From Zymomonas sp. (GTDB lineage Bacteria; Pseudomonadota; Alphaproteobacteria; Sphingomonadales; Sphingomonadaceae), in NCBI GenBank assembly GCA_027489105.1, contig JAIYAJ010000200.1, positions 1-7,020 on the forward strand: DNA of 7,020 bases, in the 5' to 3' direction. Within the stretch, counting starts at the first letter, position 1. Every line of letters starts with the position of its first letter. The position numbers were made by a program, and so were the translations under genes. Below are positions 1 to 7,020 of this stretch, in pieces. The notes under the pieces were generated by a model. The model worked only from the letters and a program-made list of their open reading frames with translations, did no database searches and was not told the DNA's origin.

Positions 1-1466
1 AGGTCATCACCAACTTTGCCCGCGACATCGCCGATTCGGACGCCACCACTCACTATCTGCTCGCGGCCAACCATGGCCAGTTGCTTGAGAAGCTAAAATC
101 GGCGCCAGCGAGCGTGGAGGTCGAGCGGGCGACGGCGGCGATTGAGGAGCTCCTCGTCACTGGAGTGAACCCCGATGGCGGAATTGCGGTCGGGCTCGAC
201 GATCTTAGCCGATCCCCGGCCGCCGACATGGCGATGCGGATCATTGAGGAGATCACGACCCATGACGGTTGGGAAGGGTGCGGCAACTGCGCCGCGAATG
301 TTGGAGACGGCGCTTGTCCGATCTTCGAGAACCGCCGACGACTCATGGGCGAAGGAGCAAAGGATCCATTCAAGCAGCGGATCGCGGCCCTTATCGAGCT
401 CAGTGAACGCAACGGTAGCCACTTCCCCGTTCGCCAATTGCTCGCGCTCGTCGCGAACAGCATCCTCGGACATCCTGACGCCCGAGACGGGCTGATGAGC
501 TGTGCCGAGGTGCCAGCGATTGTCCAGGCAGGCCGCGCCGATCGCGCGAGCGTCTATCGCAATATCTTTGGGGAGAATCTGCGGCCGAGCAAAGCCGAGA
601 AGACCGAGCTCTTCCGCAAGCTTAACGCCTTCGGCATCGGGGCAGAAACGAGCAACGGTGTCGACAATTTGCTGGTCTACGGTGCCGATGATCCCGCCTA
701 TCAGGAGGATTATGGTCGGCTCGTTCTCAACGATCCGATCTATGGCGCGACGCCGTCCTATGTGGCCGCACAACGCGGCTATCTCGAGGGCGTGGAGAGC
801 AACGATCGGACTGCGTTTCTCGGGGCGCTACGAGCCCAGCGCCAGCGGCTGTTCTTTACCATGCCCGACGAGCTTGTACCAACCTATGACCTATGGGATC
901 TTACCGTCTTCCGATACGCCGGACTTTATCTGGACGTGGCGGCGAAGGTTTCCGCAAAACAGCCGGTGCCGCGTCAGGCGGTTACGATGATCGTGCGGGG
1001 CTTAAACCGCATCTTCACCGGCATGCTCGCGCAGAACCAGGACGAACTCGTCCTGGCAACGTCGGGCAGCTATTCGCAGTCCAAGCGAAGCCCGCTCCTA
1101 GACGAGCTCATCTCGGTTCCCAAGCAGGGGGGTGAAGAGGTCTCGATCATCGCCGACGGAGCAGGGGGCTTCTGCGTTTCCGTCAAACTCGTTCGTGGCA
1201 CCGAGATACCGGCGGTTAGGCTATCGCTATCGCCGACGCGTTTTGAGTTCCTCGGCCGGGTTGCGGAGGGCGCGCTGCCGAGCAGCTTCTCGCTTGAGTG
1301 TCACGAGGATCTGCTCGCCTTCAAGGCTCGGTTGCTTCGTGAGACCGAGAACCGGCGTAAACTCGATGGTGATGACGAGATCAACGACGGTGAACTGATG
1401 CTGCGTTTCATCGATCTTGGCAGTGACGGCCGCGCTGTGGCGCGACGCGTCATAGTGCGGGTCTGA
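1..1466 (+). CDS. AAA-type defence ATPase, DptF-like (5'-truncated by window edge)
   Basis: The reading frame is already open at base 3 and runs to TGA at 1464-1466 (487 residues visible), so the gene starts upstream. The in-frame TTG at 81 is not a credible start, because conserved-looking sequence precedes it. Seen: a hydrophobic strand ending in Asn (YLLAANHGQLL, bases 54-86) that looks like an AAA sensor-1 segment; a Cys cluster C-x2-C-x8-C followed by PIFENRRRL (bases 279-344); a helical segment FPVRQLLALVANSILGHP (423-476); QRQRLFFTMPDE (837-872) followed by YDLWDLTVFRYAG; and a beta-rich C-terminal part (about 1129-1463). The combination resembles C-terminal halves of DptF-type and related phage-defence AAA ATPases, which power restriction complexes. 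The Walker A and B motifs should lie upstream and cannot be checked. It is first of three same-strand genes, 2 bases before the next. Coding status is nearly certain, ATPase class likely, and DptF subfamily tentative; a MADS or other defence ATPase is the main alternative. Confidence 0.85.
   Translation, partial: VITNFARDIADSDATTHYLLAANHGQLLEKLKSAPASVEVERATAAIEELLVTGVNPDGGIAVGLDDLSRSPAADMAMRIIEEITTHDGWEGCGNCAANVGDGACPIFENRRRLMGEGAKDPFKQRIAALIELSERNGSHFPVRQLLALVANSILGHPDARDGLMSCAEVPAIVQAGRADRASVYRNIFGENLRPSKAEKTELFRKLNAFGIGAETSNGVDNLLVYGADDPAYQEDYGRLVLNDPIYGATPSYVAAQRGYLEGVESNDRTAFLGALRAQRQRLFFTMPDELVPTYDLWDLTVFRYAGLYLDVAAKVSAKQPVPRQAVTMIVRGLNRIFTGMLAQNQDELVLATSGSYSQSKRSPLLDELISVPKQGGEEVSIIADGAGGFCVSVKLVRGTEIPAVRLSLSPTRFEFLGRVAEGALPSSFSLECHEDLLAFKARLLRETENRRKLDGDDEINDGELMLRFIDLGSDGRAVARRVIVRV
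261..347 (+). other. Putative zinc-binding Cys cluster in gene 1
   Basis: Three cysteines (codons at 279, 288 and 315) form C-x2-C-x8-C, preceded by His at 261 and followed by Pro-Ile-Phe-Glu-Asn. The only other nearby Cys is at 501. Comparable Cys clusters, often ending in Cys-Pro, occur just after the AAA core in defence ATPases of this type as I recall them. Three Cys plus the His could hold a metal ion, but this is inference. It may equally be a structural knuckle without metal. Confidence 0.5.
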
Positions 1467-1468
1467 CG

Positions 1469-3010
1469 ATGGAGATCCTCGCACGCCCGACAAGCTTCGA
1501 CGATCGCACCGGTCCGGATTTCTGGATCGACGAAGCAATCTGGGGCCATCGTATTTACGACGAGCAGACCCCCTGGCTGACCTTCCTGGAATTCATGACC
1601 GTGCTGCTAGCCGAGCATCGCGCCGGCCGGGCGTTACGCGAGGAGGAACTCAACAGCTTGTCCTATCGGCCACAGCTGCAGCTTCGGCTCCGCAACCTCG
1701 TCTTTAACAACCCTCACATCATGACGGTGCTGGCCGAAGATCGCGCCGATGATGCTGCCTGGTCGATCTGGTCGGGAAAAATGGCCGAGTCCGCGGGCGG
1801 GCTCGAAGCCCCTGACTTTTCGTATCTGCGCGAGCGGTTTGAAAGCTTCCAGGATTTCGCCGCGGTGATCAGCTTCCTGCAGGGCTCGGCGATCGAGGGC
1901 ACAAGCAACAAGCGATGGAGCTCGAAGTTCGTCTTTCCGTTCGGCCCTAATGCGCTCTACGAGGATGCCAACGTCAACCCGCGCGGCGGCGTGTCGAACG
2001 ATCGCCGCTTCTTTGCGCGGACAGGCGAACTCCTATATCTCATGCTGTGCCGAAGTCGCGATGCCGACGCATTGCGGGAACTGCTCGTCAGCCGATTTCT
2101 CGAAAACCCGGCGCCCTATGACCGCATGGCGCGCGCCATTCAGGGGGAACCCCAGCTTGCCAAAGCGGAGCGGGCAGGGGCTTTCCTGCCTTGTGCGTCG
2201 CATGACGCATTCGATCGCCTCGCGGAGGATTGGCTATCTATCCTGAGACTGCCAATTCCAGCCTATGATGCGATCCCCCACCTCGTCGCGATGACGGGTC
2301 TCAATCTCGTCCTTTACCAGCTCGGTCGGGCACGGGAGGTGCTCGACAACGAGCCGATCCGGATCGTGTGCGAGATCGTCTCACCCAGGAAGTCGGTGGT
2401 GCGCGATCTCTCGGCTGATTCGTACCAGCGCAACAATGGCATGCCGCAGCAGGCGGTCGAACGCTTCGTTCGGCAAGTCGCCGAGACCGATGAATGGCAT
2501 GCGGCGATCGCAACCGAGGATCCCGTGCTCAATGCTGCGGACATCTTGCGCAACGCGTTCGGCTGGCCGGACAGCGAGGATGACGATGTCGCGCCTGATG
2601 CCGAGACGCTGATCAACCAGCTCGCTGATCGCGCCATCAGCCGGCACAAGCAGCATATTGGCAAGATCCACATGACCTGGTCGCGCGCGATCGGTTTGTC
2701 GTCGCGGCGCTCCAGCCGCCGGGTCCGCTACGCGCCAACCGACCGCCTGCTTAAGACCCTGGTCGTCTGCTCTGTCTCGAAGCGCCTCGAGTTCAAGGAC
2801 TTTCTCGCCTTGCTCTACGAGCGCTACGGCATTGTAATCGGCGACGCTCAGGCGCGCGACCTCATCACCACCGGGGATGCGGATCAGGAGGACTTTTCCG
2901 ACAACGCCCGGAGGCTCGAAGAGCGGCTGGCGAGCCTTGGCCTCCTGAAGCGCCTCTCTGACTCCTGCGCCTATGTCGAGAACCCCTTCCAGCGAGTGCA
3001 AGCTGCGTGA
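1469..3010 (+). CDS. Middle subunit of defence operon, 513 aa, DptG-position protein of unrecognised family
   Basis: This is a complete frame from ATG 1469 to TGA 3008-3010. The ATG lies 2 bases after the stop of the ATPase gene and lacks a clear Shine-Dalgarno sequence, so translation is probably coupled to that gene. I do not recognise the family with certainty. Seen: an aromatic N-terminus (residues 18-43) including WGHRIYDEQTPWLTFLEFM; RNLVFNNPH (75-83); a central FVFPFGPNALYEDANVNPRG (154-173) followed by RRFFARTGELLYLML; a basic stretch (about 395-420); and a C-terminal part (about 419-511) with LLYERYGIVIG and CAYVENPF that reads like a winged helix. There are no Walker, nuclease or methyltransferase motifs, no signal peptide and no membrane segments, so it is probably a cytoplasmic structural or DNA-binding subunit. 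Its place between an AAA ATPase and a giant nuclease protein is that of dptG. Sequence equivalence to DptG, or to the middle proteins of other systems such as MADS, is unproven. Confidence 0.85.
   Translation: MEILARPTSFDDRTGPDFWIDEAIWGHRIYDEQTPWLTFLEFMTVLLAEHRAGRALREEELNSLSYRPQLQLRLRNLVFNNPHIMTVLAEDRADDAAWSIWSGKMAESAGGLEAPDFSYLRERFESFQDFAAVISFLQGSAIEGTSNKRWSSKFVFPFGPNALYEDANVNPRGGVSNDRRFFARTGELLYLMLCRSRDADALRELLVSRFLENPAPYDRMARAIQGEPQLAKAERAGAFLPCASHDAFDRLAEDWLSILRLPIPAYDAIPHLVAMTGLNLVLYQLGRAREVLDNEPIRIVCEIVSPRKSVVRDLSADSYQRNNGMPQQAVERFVRQVAETDEWHAAIATEDPVLNAADILRNAFGWPDSEDDDVAPDAETLINQLADRAISRHKQHIGKIHMTWSRAIGLSSRRSSRRVRYAPTDRLLKTLVVCSVSKRLEFKDFLALLYERYGIVIGDAQARDLITTGDADQEDFSDNARRLEERLASLGLLKRLSDSCAYVENPFQRVQAA
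2723..3001 (+). other. C-terminal winged-helix-like module of gene 2
   Basis: Residues about 419-511 show a compact alternation of helices and short strands: VRYAPTDRLLKTLVV, then FKDFLALLYERYGIVIG, then NARRLEERLASLGLLKRLSD and CAYVENPF. The periodicity and the ending (helix, Gly-Leu-Leu turn, short strand, Asn-Pro-Phe) suit a winged-helix domain for DNA or protein contact. A preceding Arg/Lys/Ser-rich segment (about 395-420) could contact DNA. The fold is inferred from pattern only. Confidence 0.4.
3007..3010 (+). promoter_or_regulatory. GTGA stop-start overlap coupling genes 2 and 3
   Basis: The TGA of gene 2 (3008-3010) shares bases with the GTG start of gene 3 (3007-3009). The upstream bases contain no strong Shine-Dalgarno sequence, only a weak AGCGAG at about 2992-2997. 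Re-initiation by ribosomes finishing gene 2 is therefore the likely way gene 3 is translated, which would link the amounts of the two proteins. Confidence 0.6.
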
Positions 3011-6000
3011 CCCCCTCTGACCTGATCGGCGCCGCGGGCGCCGCCTCGATCCGCCAGCGCCTCTCTTCCATCGCTGATGCCGACGGCGTCGCGCGCTATT
3101 TGCTCGACCGGCTGACAGGCGAGCAGGTGGCCGCGATTACGCTGGCGCTGCTGAAGGATCCGCAGACCGAAGCGCTGCTGAAGATCGCGCTGCCGCGCAC
3201 CTTGATCGGGGATTTCGACCTTCCCGAGCATGTCGTCACCGACGAGCGCACCGTGGCGATCCGCCACGCCGATTGCGACCGCCCGGCCTTGCTCATTGCC
3301 AATACCGATGATGATCAAGGTGCATCCCTCGGCGATGTGAATTTGATCGGGGCCAAGCAGCTTACGGAGGATGCCGAGCCTTGGATCGAAGCGGCGTCGG
3401 TCGGGCTTGGATTGCCGGACAGCCAACTGGGAGCCTGGAAGGCGGCGCTGAAAGGCTTGAGCGCCGCTGAGGATTGGACGCTCCACCAGATATCGAACTA
3501 TGTCGCGCTGACTCGAGAACGGATTGCCACGGAATCAACGACAGTGCCCGATGCGCTCGGCTGGGCGTTGCCCGCCCTGCATTTGCCACGCGACAGCGGC
3601 TATTTTCTGGGCATCCGCGACAAGGAGCTCGAGCAATCGCGGCGCTGGAAGCGTCTATTCGAGAAGCTCGTGTCCGAGCGCAAGCCGCTTCTCGCCAAGC
3701 AACGCCCTAACCGCCAGATTATCGAGGGCGACGAACTCCAAAGCCAATTTGATGGCGTCCGCGAAGACATCCCGGTTGAGGTCCATCCGGCGATCGAGGC
3801 CTTCATCGCGGCACCCCCCGGATGGAACGAGGCAGCCGACGCGCTATCACTGTTTGAGTGGGAAGGGCAGAGCGTCCTCCAGCTCTTCTCGGGGATCAAG
3901 CTGAAGAAGACGACGCTTCCCCAGGAGACGCTGACCTATTTCGAGTTCACCCTGCCGGATCGGCTGAGCCCGAGCGATGTCGAATATCTCGAAACGCTGA
4001 AGACAAGGTCGCTCAAGGAAACGCGTGACGACGATCGCGAATTTTTTGAGGCGCACCGTGACGATCTCGGCCAGGACAAGGCGCTGCGGGTCAAATGGGA
4101 GCGCTTCATCTTCGGGCGCCCGATCGAGTGCAACGACTTCCTCGAAGGCTTGCTGCGTGCGTTCGAACGCCTTTTCGGGCAGGTCAATTTCGCCGGTGGC
4201 AAACGCAGTCTGACGATCCGCGGAACGCGGAGGAGCCGATCGCAGCTGCTCGATATAAACGCTGACGTTGGTCTCGCCTTCGGCCTGCGATACCGCGGCT
4301 TGCGCGCCTTGATGGGTCCTCCCGTCGAGTGGGACGTGCCATATCTCTTCGAATATGAGGAGCTGCTTGATCGTGCGAAGAAGCGTAAGAAGTATCGTCG
4401 CAACGAGTCCACTTCGCGCGCCGCCCTGCAGATCAAGTTCGACATCGTGCTCGCGTCCGGGACCGAACGCGCCACCGTACAGCTGATATGGAGCGCGCAG
4501 CCAAACGCGATCGGCCTCGAGCTGCCAAAGGATATCGGTCGCTTAATCAAGCGCCCGATGGTCAGAAGCAATGTCGCGCGCCTGCCCGTGAGCAGAAAAG
4601 GCGCTCTGCAGTCGGTATCACTTGCGGACGTGGGCACGCTGCAGCCGGCCTTCGGCCAGGACGCGGGCACCCTTGTGCCGCGCACGACCATAGGCGTGGA
4701 CGTTGCCAAAGCTTTTCCGAAGGCGCTCAGGGAAGCCGGACAAGTGAATCGGCTAAGTTCCGACAGCGTCGCAGCGATTGGCGCTGCATGGTCGGATTTC
4801 CAGACGATGTATATCGAGGCGATCTGCGCGCTACAAGCGTCGGGCTATTCCTCACCTGTGCTCCTGCAGCAGGCAGAGGCTTTCGCAGCGTTGCTGCGCG
4901 TCCTCTCGGATCATGCTCCGGGCGATCTGAACCGCCGAGATCTGTGGGAGCCGGTCCTGAGCCTCGGCGTGGTGCCGGTGACCGGCAGCGCGCCGTCGGC
5001 GATCGTCGCGCCGTGGCACCCGCTTCGTCTGGCGGCTGGCGCGATCAAGATGCGCTCAGTCGCTGGTCTTGCTGACTATCTGCTGTCCGACGTCGACGTG
5101 AATTTCGGCGACCGCCGGCTGTTCTTTTCGGATCTCCGCGATGAGCTAGCCCATCCGCTGTATCCTGAGATCGCCATCGGCTATGAGGGCAGCGAGGCCC
5201 TGTTACTGGCGGAGACGAGCACGATAAACGACTATAGCCTGTTCGAACGACCCGTCAGCGATCCCTCCGAGGCAACAACCGACGTCGATCCTGCCGAGGC
5301 GGCTCGCCAGATCCGGGGACTGCTTGAGCGCTATCTCGAGCTTCAGCCACACGAGCGATCGAATCTTAGCATCATGCTTTTCAACTGCGATGCGGCGGGG
5401 CTGCCGCTCGCCACCGTGAACGGGCTCAGCTCGGTCCAGGATCAGGAGGAGGTTCACTGCAACGTCCTGGTTCGCCATCGGGACCGGACGCGCCTCTCGC
5501 GGGTCTATGGTGAGCTGCTCGATAGGTCGGAAGGCGATCCCGATGCGGTCGTGGTCAGCGAGACCTCTAGAAATTTCATGTCGAAACTTCGAATCGGGGT
5601 CATGCTCGATAGCGGTGCTGTTCGATCCGGCCCCGCAGCACGCGAGATCGATATCGCCTTCCTGCACGATGTCGTGTCAAGACAGGCACGAGAGCAATGG
5701 TTTCCGGTTCCCGCCGCGCCGACAAACCCGAAGCTGTTAGAGCACGTGCCGGCGCGCTGGTCATACCGGCGGGTGACGGCCGAGGATGAACTCAAGGCGA
5801 CGGTCTATCTAACTTGTCCCCGACAGCCGGACGCCGGCTGGGCCTATGTAGACGCTGTGGCTAACGTCATCCGCCGACAATCGCACGCGGTCGGGGAGCA
5901 TTATTTGCCCGCACGTCAGATCTCGTTCCAGGATTCGGGCCTCAAGGCGATGTTCGACGAGGTCCACGAGCTCGCCGAGTGGGTCGCGACCTATGATGAC

Positions 6001-7020
6001 TTGCTCGACAAGAGGCAGCTGGCTGCCCAGGGCATCAACGTCATCCGCTATCGCCGCCAGCGCACCCATGGACGCAATATGGTTGTGTCTTCGACCTCGG
6101 AGCTGCGCATCTTAAACGTGCTCGTCAGACGCCGGTTGACCGAACTGTCACTAGGCATCGATGACGATCGGATCTCGGCACTTGCTCGCCGCATGATCGA
6201 CGATGCCAATTCGATTTCGGGTGACATTGTCCTGCGCGCAGCGAAGAGCGGCGTGTCTGCTGGCGAACTGATCGGACTGATCCTGAGCCGCGCTCTCGTG
6301 GCCGAGGAACTCGGCGCGCAGCCCACAGTCGCCTGGTTTCTGCTCGATGATTATGCCCAGTGGCTTGGCCAGCGCGAGGAAGGCATTGCCGATATCCTAG
6401 CACTCAGTCTTGCGGTCGATGAGATGGGTGCGCCAAGGCTGCGCGCGATCGTCACCGAGGCCAAGTACGTCGACCAGGCTGGTGCGGCGGAGGCCAGCCG
6501 CAAGTCGCAGCAGCAGCTTCGGCAGACCGTTGCGCGCATCGATGACGCGCTATTCGGAGATCCCGGCCGGCTCGACCGCGACCTATGGCTGTCGCGCATT
6601 GCGGACCTGCTGCTTGATGGGACGGCGGCGCTCGGCCAGACGACGCTGCTGGAACAGGTGCGCGACGGTATCCGGAAAGGAGCCGTCCCGATTGACCTCC
6701 GCGGTTACTCGCACATCTTTATCTCGGGTCCCGCGACCGATGGCAGCAGTCTTGGAGAGCAGAATCCCGTGCCGGGCGTTAGCGATGGGTTGCAGGAGAC
6801 GTTCACCCGTGAGGGCCTGCGCCAGCTCATCAAGGCTTACGAGGCTCGTCAGCCGCTGAAGCCGGTGCGCGAGAGCCTTGGTGAGACGGACAGCTGGGAG
6901 CGCCCGGTCTATCGCAATCCGGCACCACGCGTGGACTGGACCAAGCAGGTCTCAATCGAAGCGAAGCCGGCGCTACCGAACAAGCCAATTCAACATGACT
7001 ATGATGACGACGAGGATGAG
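3007..7020 (+). CDS. Very large DptH-like defence protein with PD-(D/E)XK nuclease domain (3'-truncated by window edge)
   Basis: The frame is open without a stop from GTG 3007 to the right edge, giving 1338 codons. GTG was chosen because it overlaps the preceding stop as GTGA (3007-3010), a usual coupled start, and no better start lies close by. Residues 1 to about 1000 match no domain I can name. They include a basic patch (456-466, RAKKRKKYRRN), an APWHPLRLAAG motif (668-678) and FFSDLRDELAHPLYPEI (706-722). GINVIRYRRQR followed by a VVSSTSELRILN strand (about 1012-1037) leads to a PD-(D/E)XK nuclease signature: LLDDYAQWLG (1112-1121), D1129, E1151-A-K1153 and Gln 1168-1170. The window ends in an acidic linker (DYDDDEDE). 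I recall similar arrangements in DptH and related HerA-linked restriction proteins, where an ATPase domain follows, so a Walker A motif would be expected beyond the edge. Probable role: the effector that cuts or degrades foreign DNA. Coding is certain, nuclease fold likely, DptH subfamily tentative. Confidence 0.88.
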   Translation, partial: MTPSDLIGAAGAASIRQRLSSIADADGVARYLLDRLTGEQVAAITLALLKDPQTEALLKIALPRTLIGDFDLPEHVVTDERTVAIRHADCDRPALLIANTDDDQGASLGDVNLIGAKQLTEDAEPWIEAASVGLGLPDSQLGAWKAALKGLSAAEDWTLHQISNYVALTRERIATESTTVPDALGWALPALHLPRDSGYFLGIRDKELEQSRRWKRLFEKLVSERKPLLAKQRPNRQIIEGDELQSQFDGVREDIPVEVHPAIEAFIAAPPGWNEAADALSLFEWEGQSVLQLFSGIKLKKTTLPQETLTYFEFTLPDRLSPSDVEYLETLKTRSLKETRDDDREFFEAHRDDLGQDKALRVKWERFIFGRPIECNDFLEGLLRAFERLFGQVNFAGGKRSLTIRGTRRSRSQLLDINADVGLAFGLRYRGLRALMGPPVEWDVPYLFEYEELLDRAKKRKKYRRNESTSRAALQIKFDIVLASGTERATVQLIWSAQPNAIGLELPKDIGRLIKRPMVRSNVARLPVSRKGALQSVSLADVGTLQPAFGQDAGTLVPRTTIGVDVAKAFPKALREAGQVNRLSSDSVAAIGAAWSDFQTMYIEAICALQASGYSSPVLLQQAEAFAALLRVLSDHAPGDLNRRDLWEPVLSLGVVPVTGSAPSAIVAPWHPLRLAAGAIKMRSVAGLADYLLSDVDVNFGDRRLFFSDLRDELAHPLYPEIAIGYEGSEALLLAETSTINDYSLFERPVSDPSEATTDVDPAEAARQIRGLLERYLELQPHERSNLSIMLFNCDAAGLPLATVNGLSSVQDQEEVHCNVLVRHRDRTRLSRVYGELLDRSEGDPDAVVVSETSRNFMSKLRIGVMLDSGAVRSGPAAREIDIAFLHDVVSRQAREQWFPVPAAPTNPKLLEHVPARWSYRRVTAEDELKATVYLTCPRQPDAGWAYVDAVANVIRRQSHAVGEHYLPARQISFQDSGLKAMFDEVHELAEWVATYDDLLDKRQLAAQGINVIRYRRQRTHGRNMVVSSTSELRILNVLVRRRLTELSLGIDDDRISALARRMIDDANSISGDIVLRAAKSGVSAGELIGLILSRALVAEELGAQPTVAWFLLDDYAQWLGQREEGIADILALSLAVDEMGAPRLRAIVTEAKYVDQAGAAEASRKSQQQLRQTVARIDDALFGDPGRLDRDLWLSRIADLLLDGTAALGQTTLLEQVRDGIRKGAVPIDLRGYSHIFISGPATDGSSLGEQNPVPGVSDGLQETFTREGLRQLIKAYEARQPLKPVRESLGETDSWERPVYRNPAPRVDWTKQVSIEAKPALPNKPIQHDYDDDEDE
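3028..3042 (+). repeat. Short GC-rich inverted repeat just inside gene 3
   Basis: GGCGCC, GCG, GGCGCC can form a 6-bp stem with a 3-base loop about 20 bases after the GTG start. It encodes Gly/Ala-rich residues, so it may simply reflect codon choice. It could also slow or tune initiation at the coupled start. There is no U-tract, so it is not a terminator. Confidence 0.3.
6334..6654 (+). other. PD-(D/E)XK (Mrr/restriction-like) nuclease core within gene 3
   Basis: The segment has the order expected of the fold. A helix with LLDDYAQWLG (residues 1112-1121) is followed by REEGIADILALSLAV, with the metal-ligand Asp at 1129. Next comes RLRAIVTEAKYVD, with Glu 1151 and Lys 1153 on the next strand, and then an amphipathic helix containing Gln 1168-1170 (KSQQQLRQT). 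The 21-residue D-to-E spacing and the hydrophobic strand before E-A-K are typical of the family. All catalytic positions look intact, so an active enzyme is expected. Confidence 0.72.

Noticed and set aside
81..83. TTG as the start of gene 1
   Set aside because: The frame stays open to base 3 and encodes a plausible sensor-1 strand before this codon; the gene is cut by the window edge instead.
93..773. Long minus-strand open frame (226 codons) opposite gene 1
   Set aside because: It mirrors a GC-rich coding strand, has no recognisable motif and lies wholly inside a gene with strong family-like motifs.
1461..1470. Possible promoter or terminator between genes 1 and 2
   Set aside because: Only 2 bases separate stop and start; no hairpin or promoter-like boxes are visible.
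2381..3486. Minus-strand open frames of 206 and 171 codons across the gene 2/3 junction
   Set aside because: They follow the third-position G/C bias of the plus-strand genes; no start signal or domain is visible.
3936..4709. Minus-strand open frame of 257 codons opposite gene 3
   Set aside because: Ser/Arg-rich low-complexity translation typical of an antisense shadow; gene 3 is uninterrupted here.
4488..5075. Plus-strand open frame of 195 codons that might indicate a frameshift in gene 3
   Set aside because: The gene 3 frame is open throughout the same stretch with sensible protein sequence, while this frame is Arg/Gly/Ala-rich without motifs.
1..7020. Frequent CGATCG words as a possible modification or recognition site
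   Set aside because: They are scattered through coding sequence and are common in GC-rich alphaproteobacterial genes; no clustering or spacing pattern was seen.

Overview
The window is coding almost from end to end on the + strand. It holds three consecutive genes and no RNA gene, insertion sequence, CRISPR array or intergenic gap longer than 2 bases. By eye it is GC-rich (about 60 %), with strong G/C preference at third codon positions, many CGATCG words, and GTG used as a start. This suits an alphaproteobacterium, perhaps a sphingomonad, but no taxonomic marker gene is present, so that is inference.

Layout: (1) bases 1-1466 are the 3' part of a gene that begins upstream. It encodes the C-terminal 487 residues of an AAA-type ATPase resembling DptF-class defence ATPases. 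(2) Bases 1469-3010 are a complete 513-residue gene of unrecognised family, ending in a winged-helix-like module. (3) Bases 3007-7020 are the first 1338 codons of a very large gene that runs off the right edge. Near residues 1129-1170 it carries a convincing PD-(D/E)XK nuclease signature (D-x21-E-A-K, then a Gln cluster). It stops in an acidic linker, after which a HerA/FtsK-type ATPase domain would be expected if the family guess is right.

The genes are packed as a single operon: a 2-base gap between the first and second, and a 4-base GTGA overlap between the second and third. Order and sizes (AAA ATPase, mid-sized partner without known enzyme motifs, giant nuclease protein) match the restriction half of DNA-modification-guided defence systems, most closely the dptF-dptG-dptH (dndFGH) layout. 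A related multi-gene system such as MADS, or an undescribed relative, is equally possible. The working model is an NTP-driven complex that senses unmodified foreign DNA and cuts or degrades it through the large third subunit. No modification gene (dndA-E, sspA-D or a methyltransferase) is visible here, so the self/non-self mark cannot be told from this window.

Limits: the Walker A and B region of gene 1 and the C-terminus of gene 3 lie outside the window. Family assignments rest on motifs recalled by eye, not on a search.
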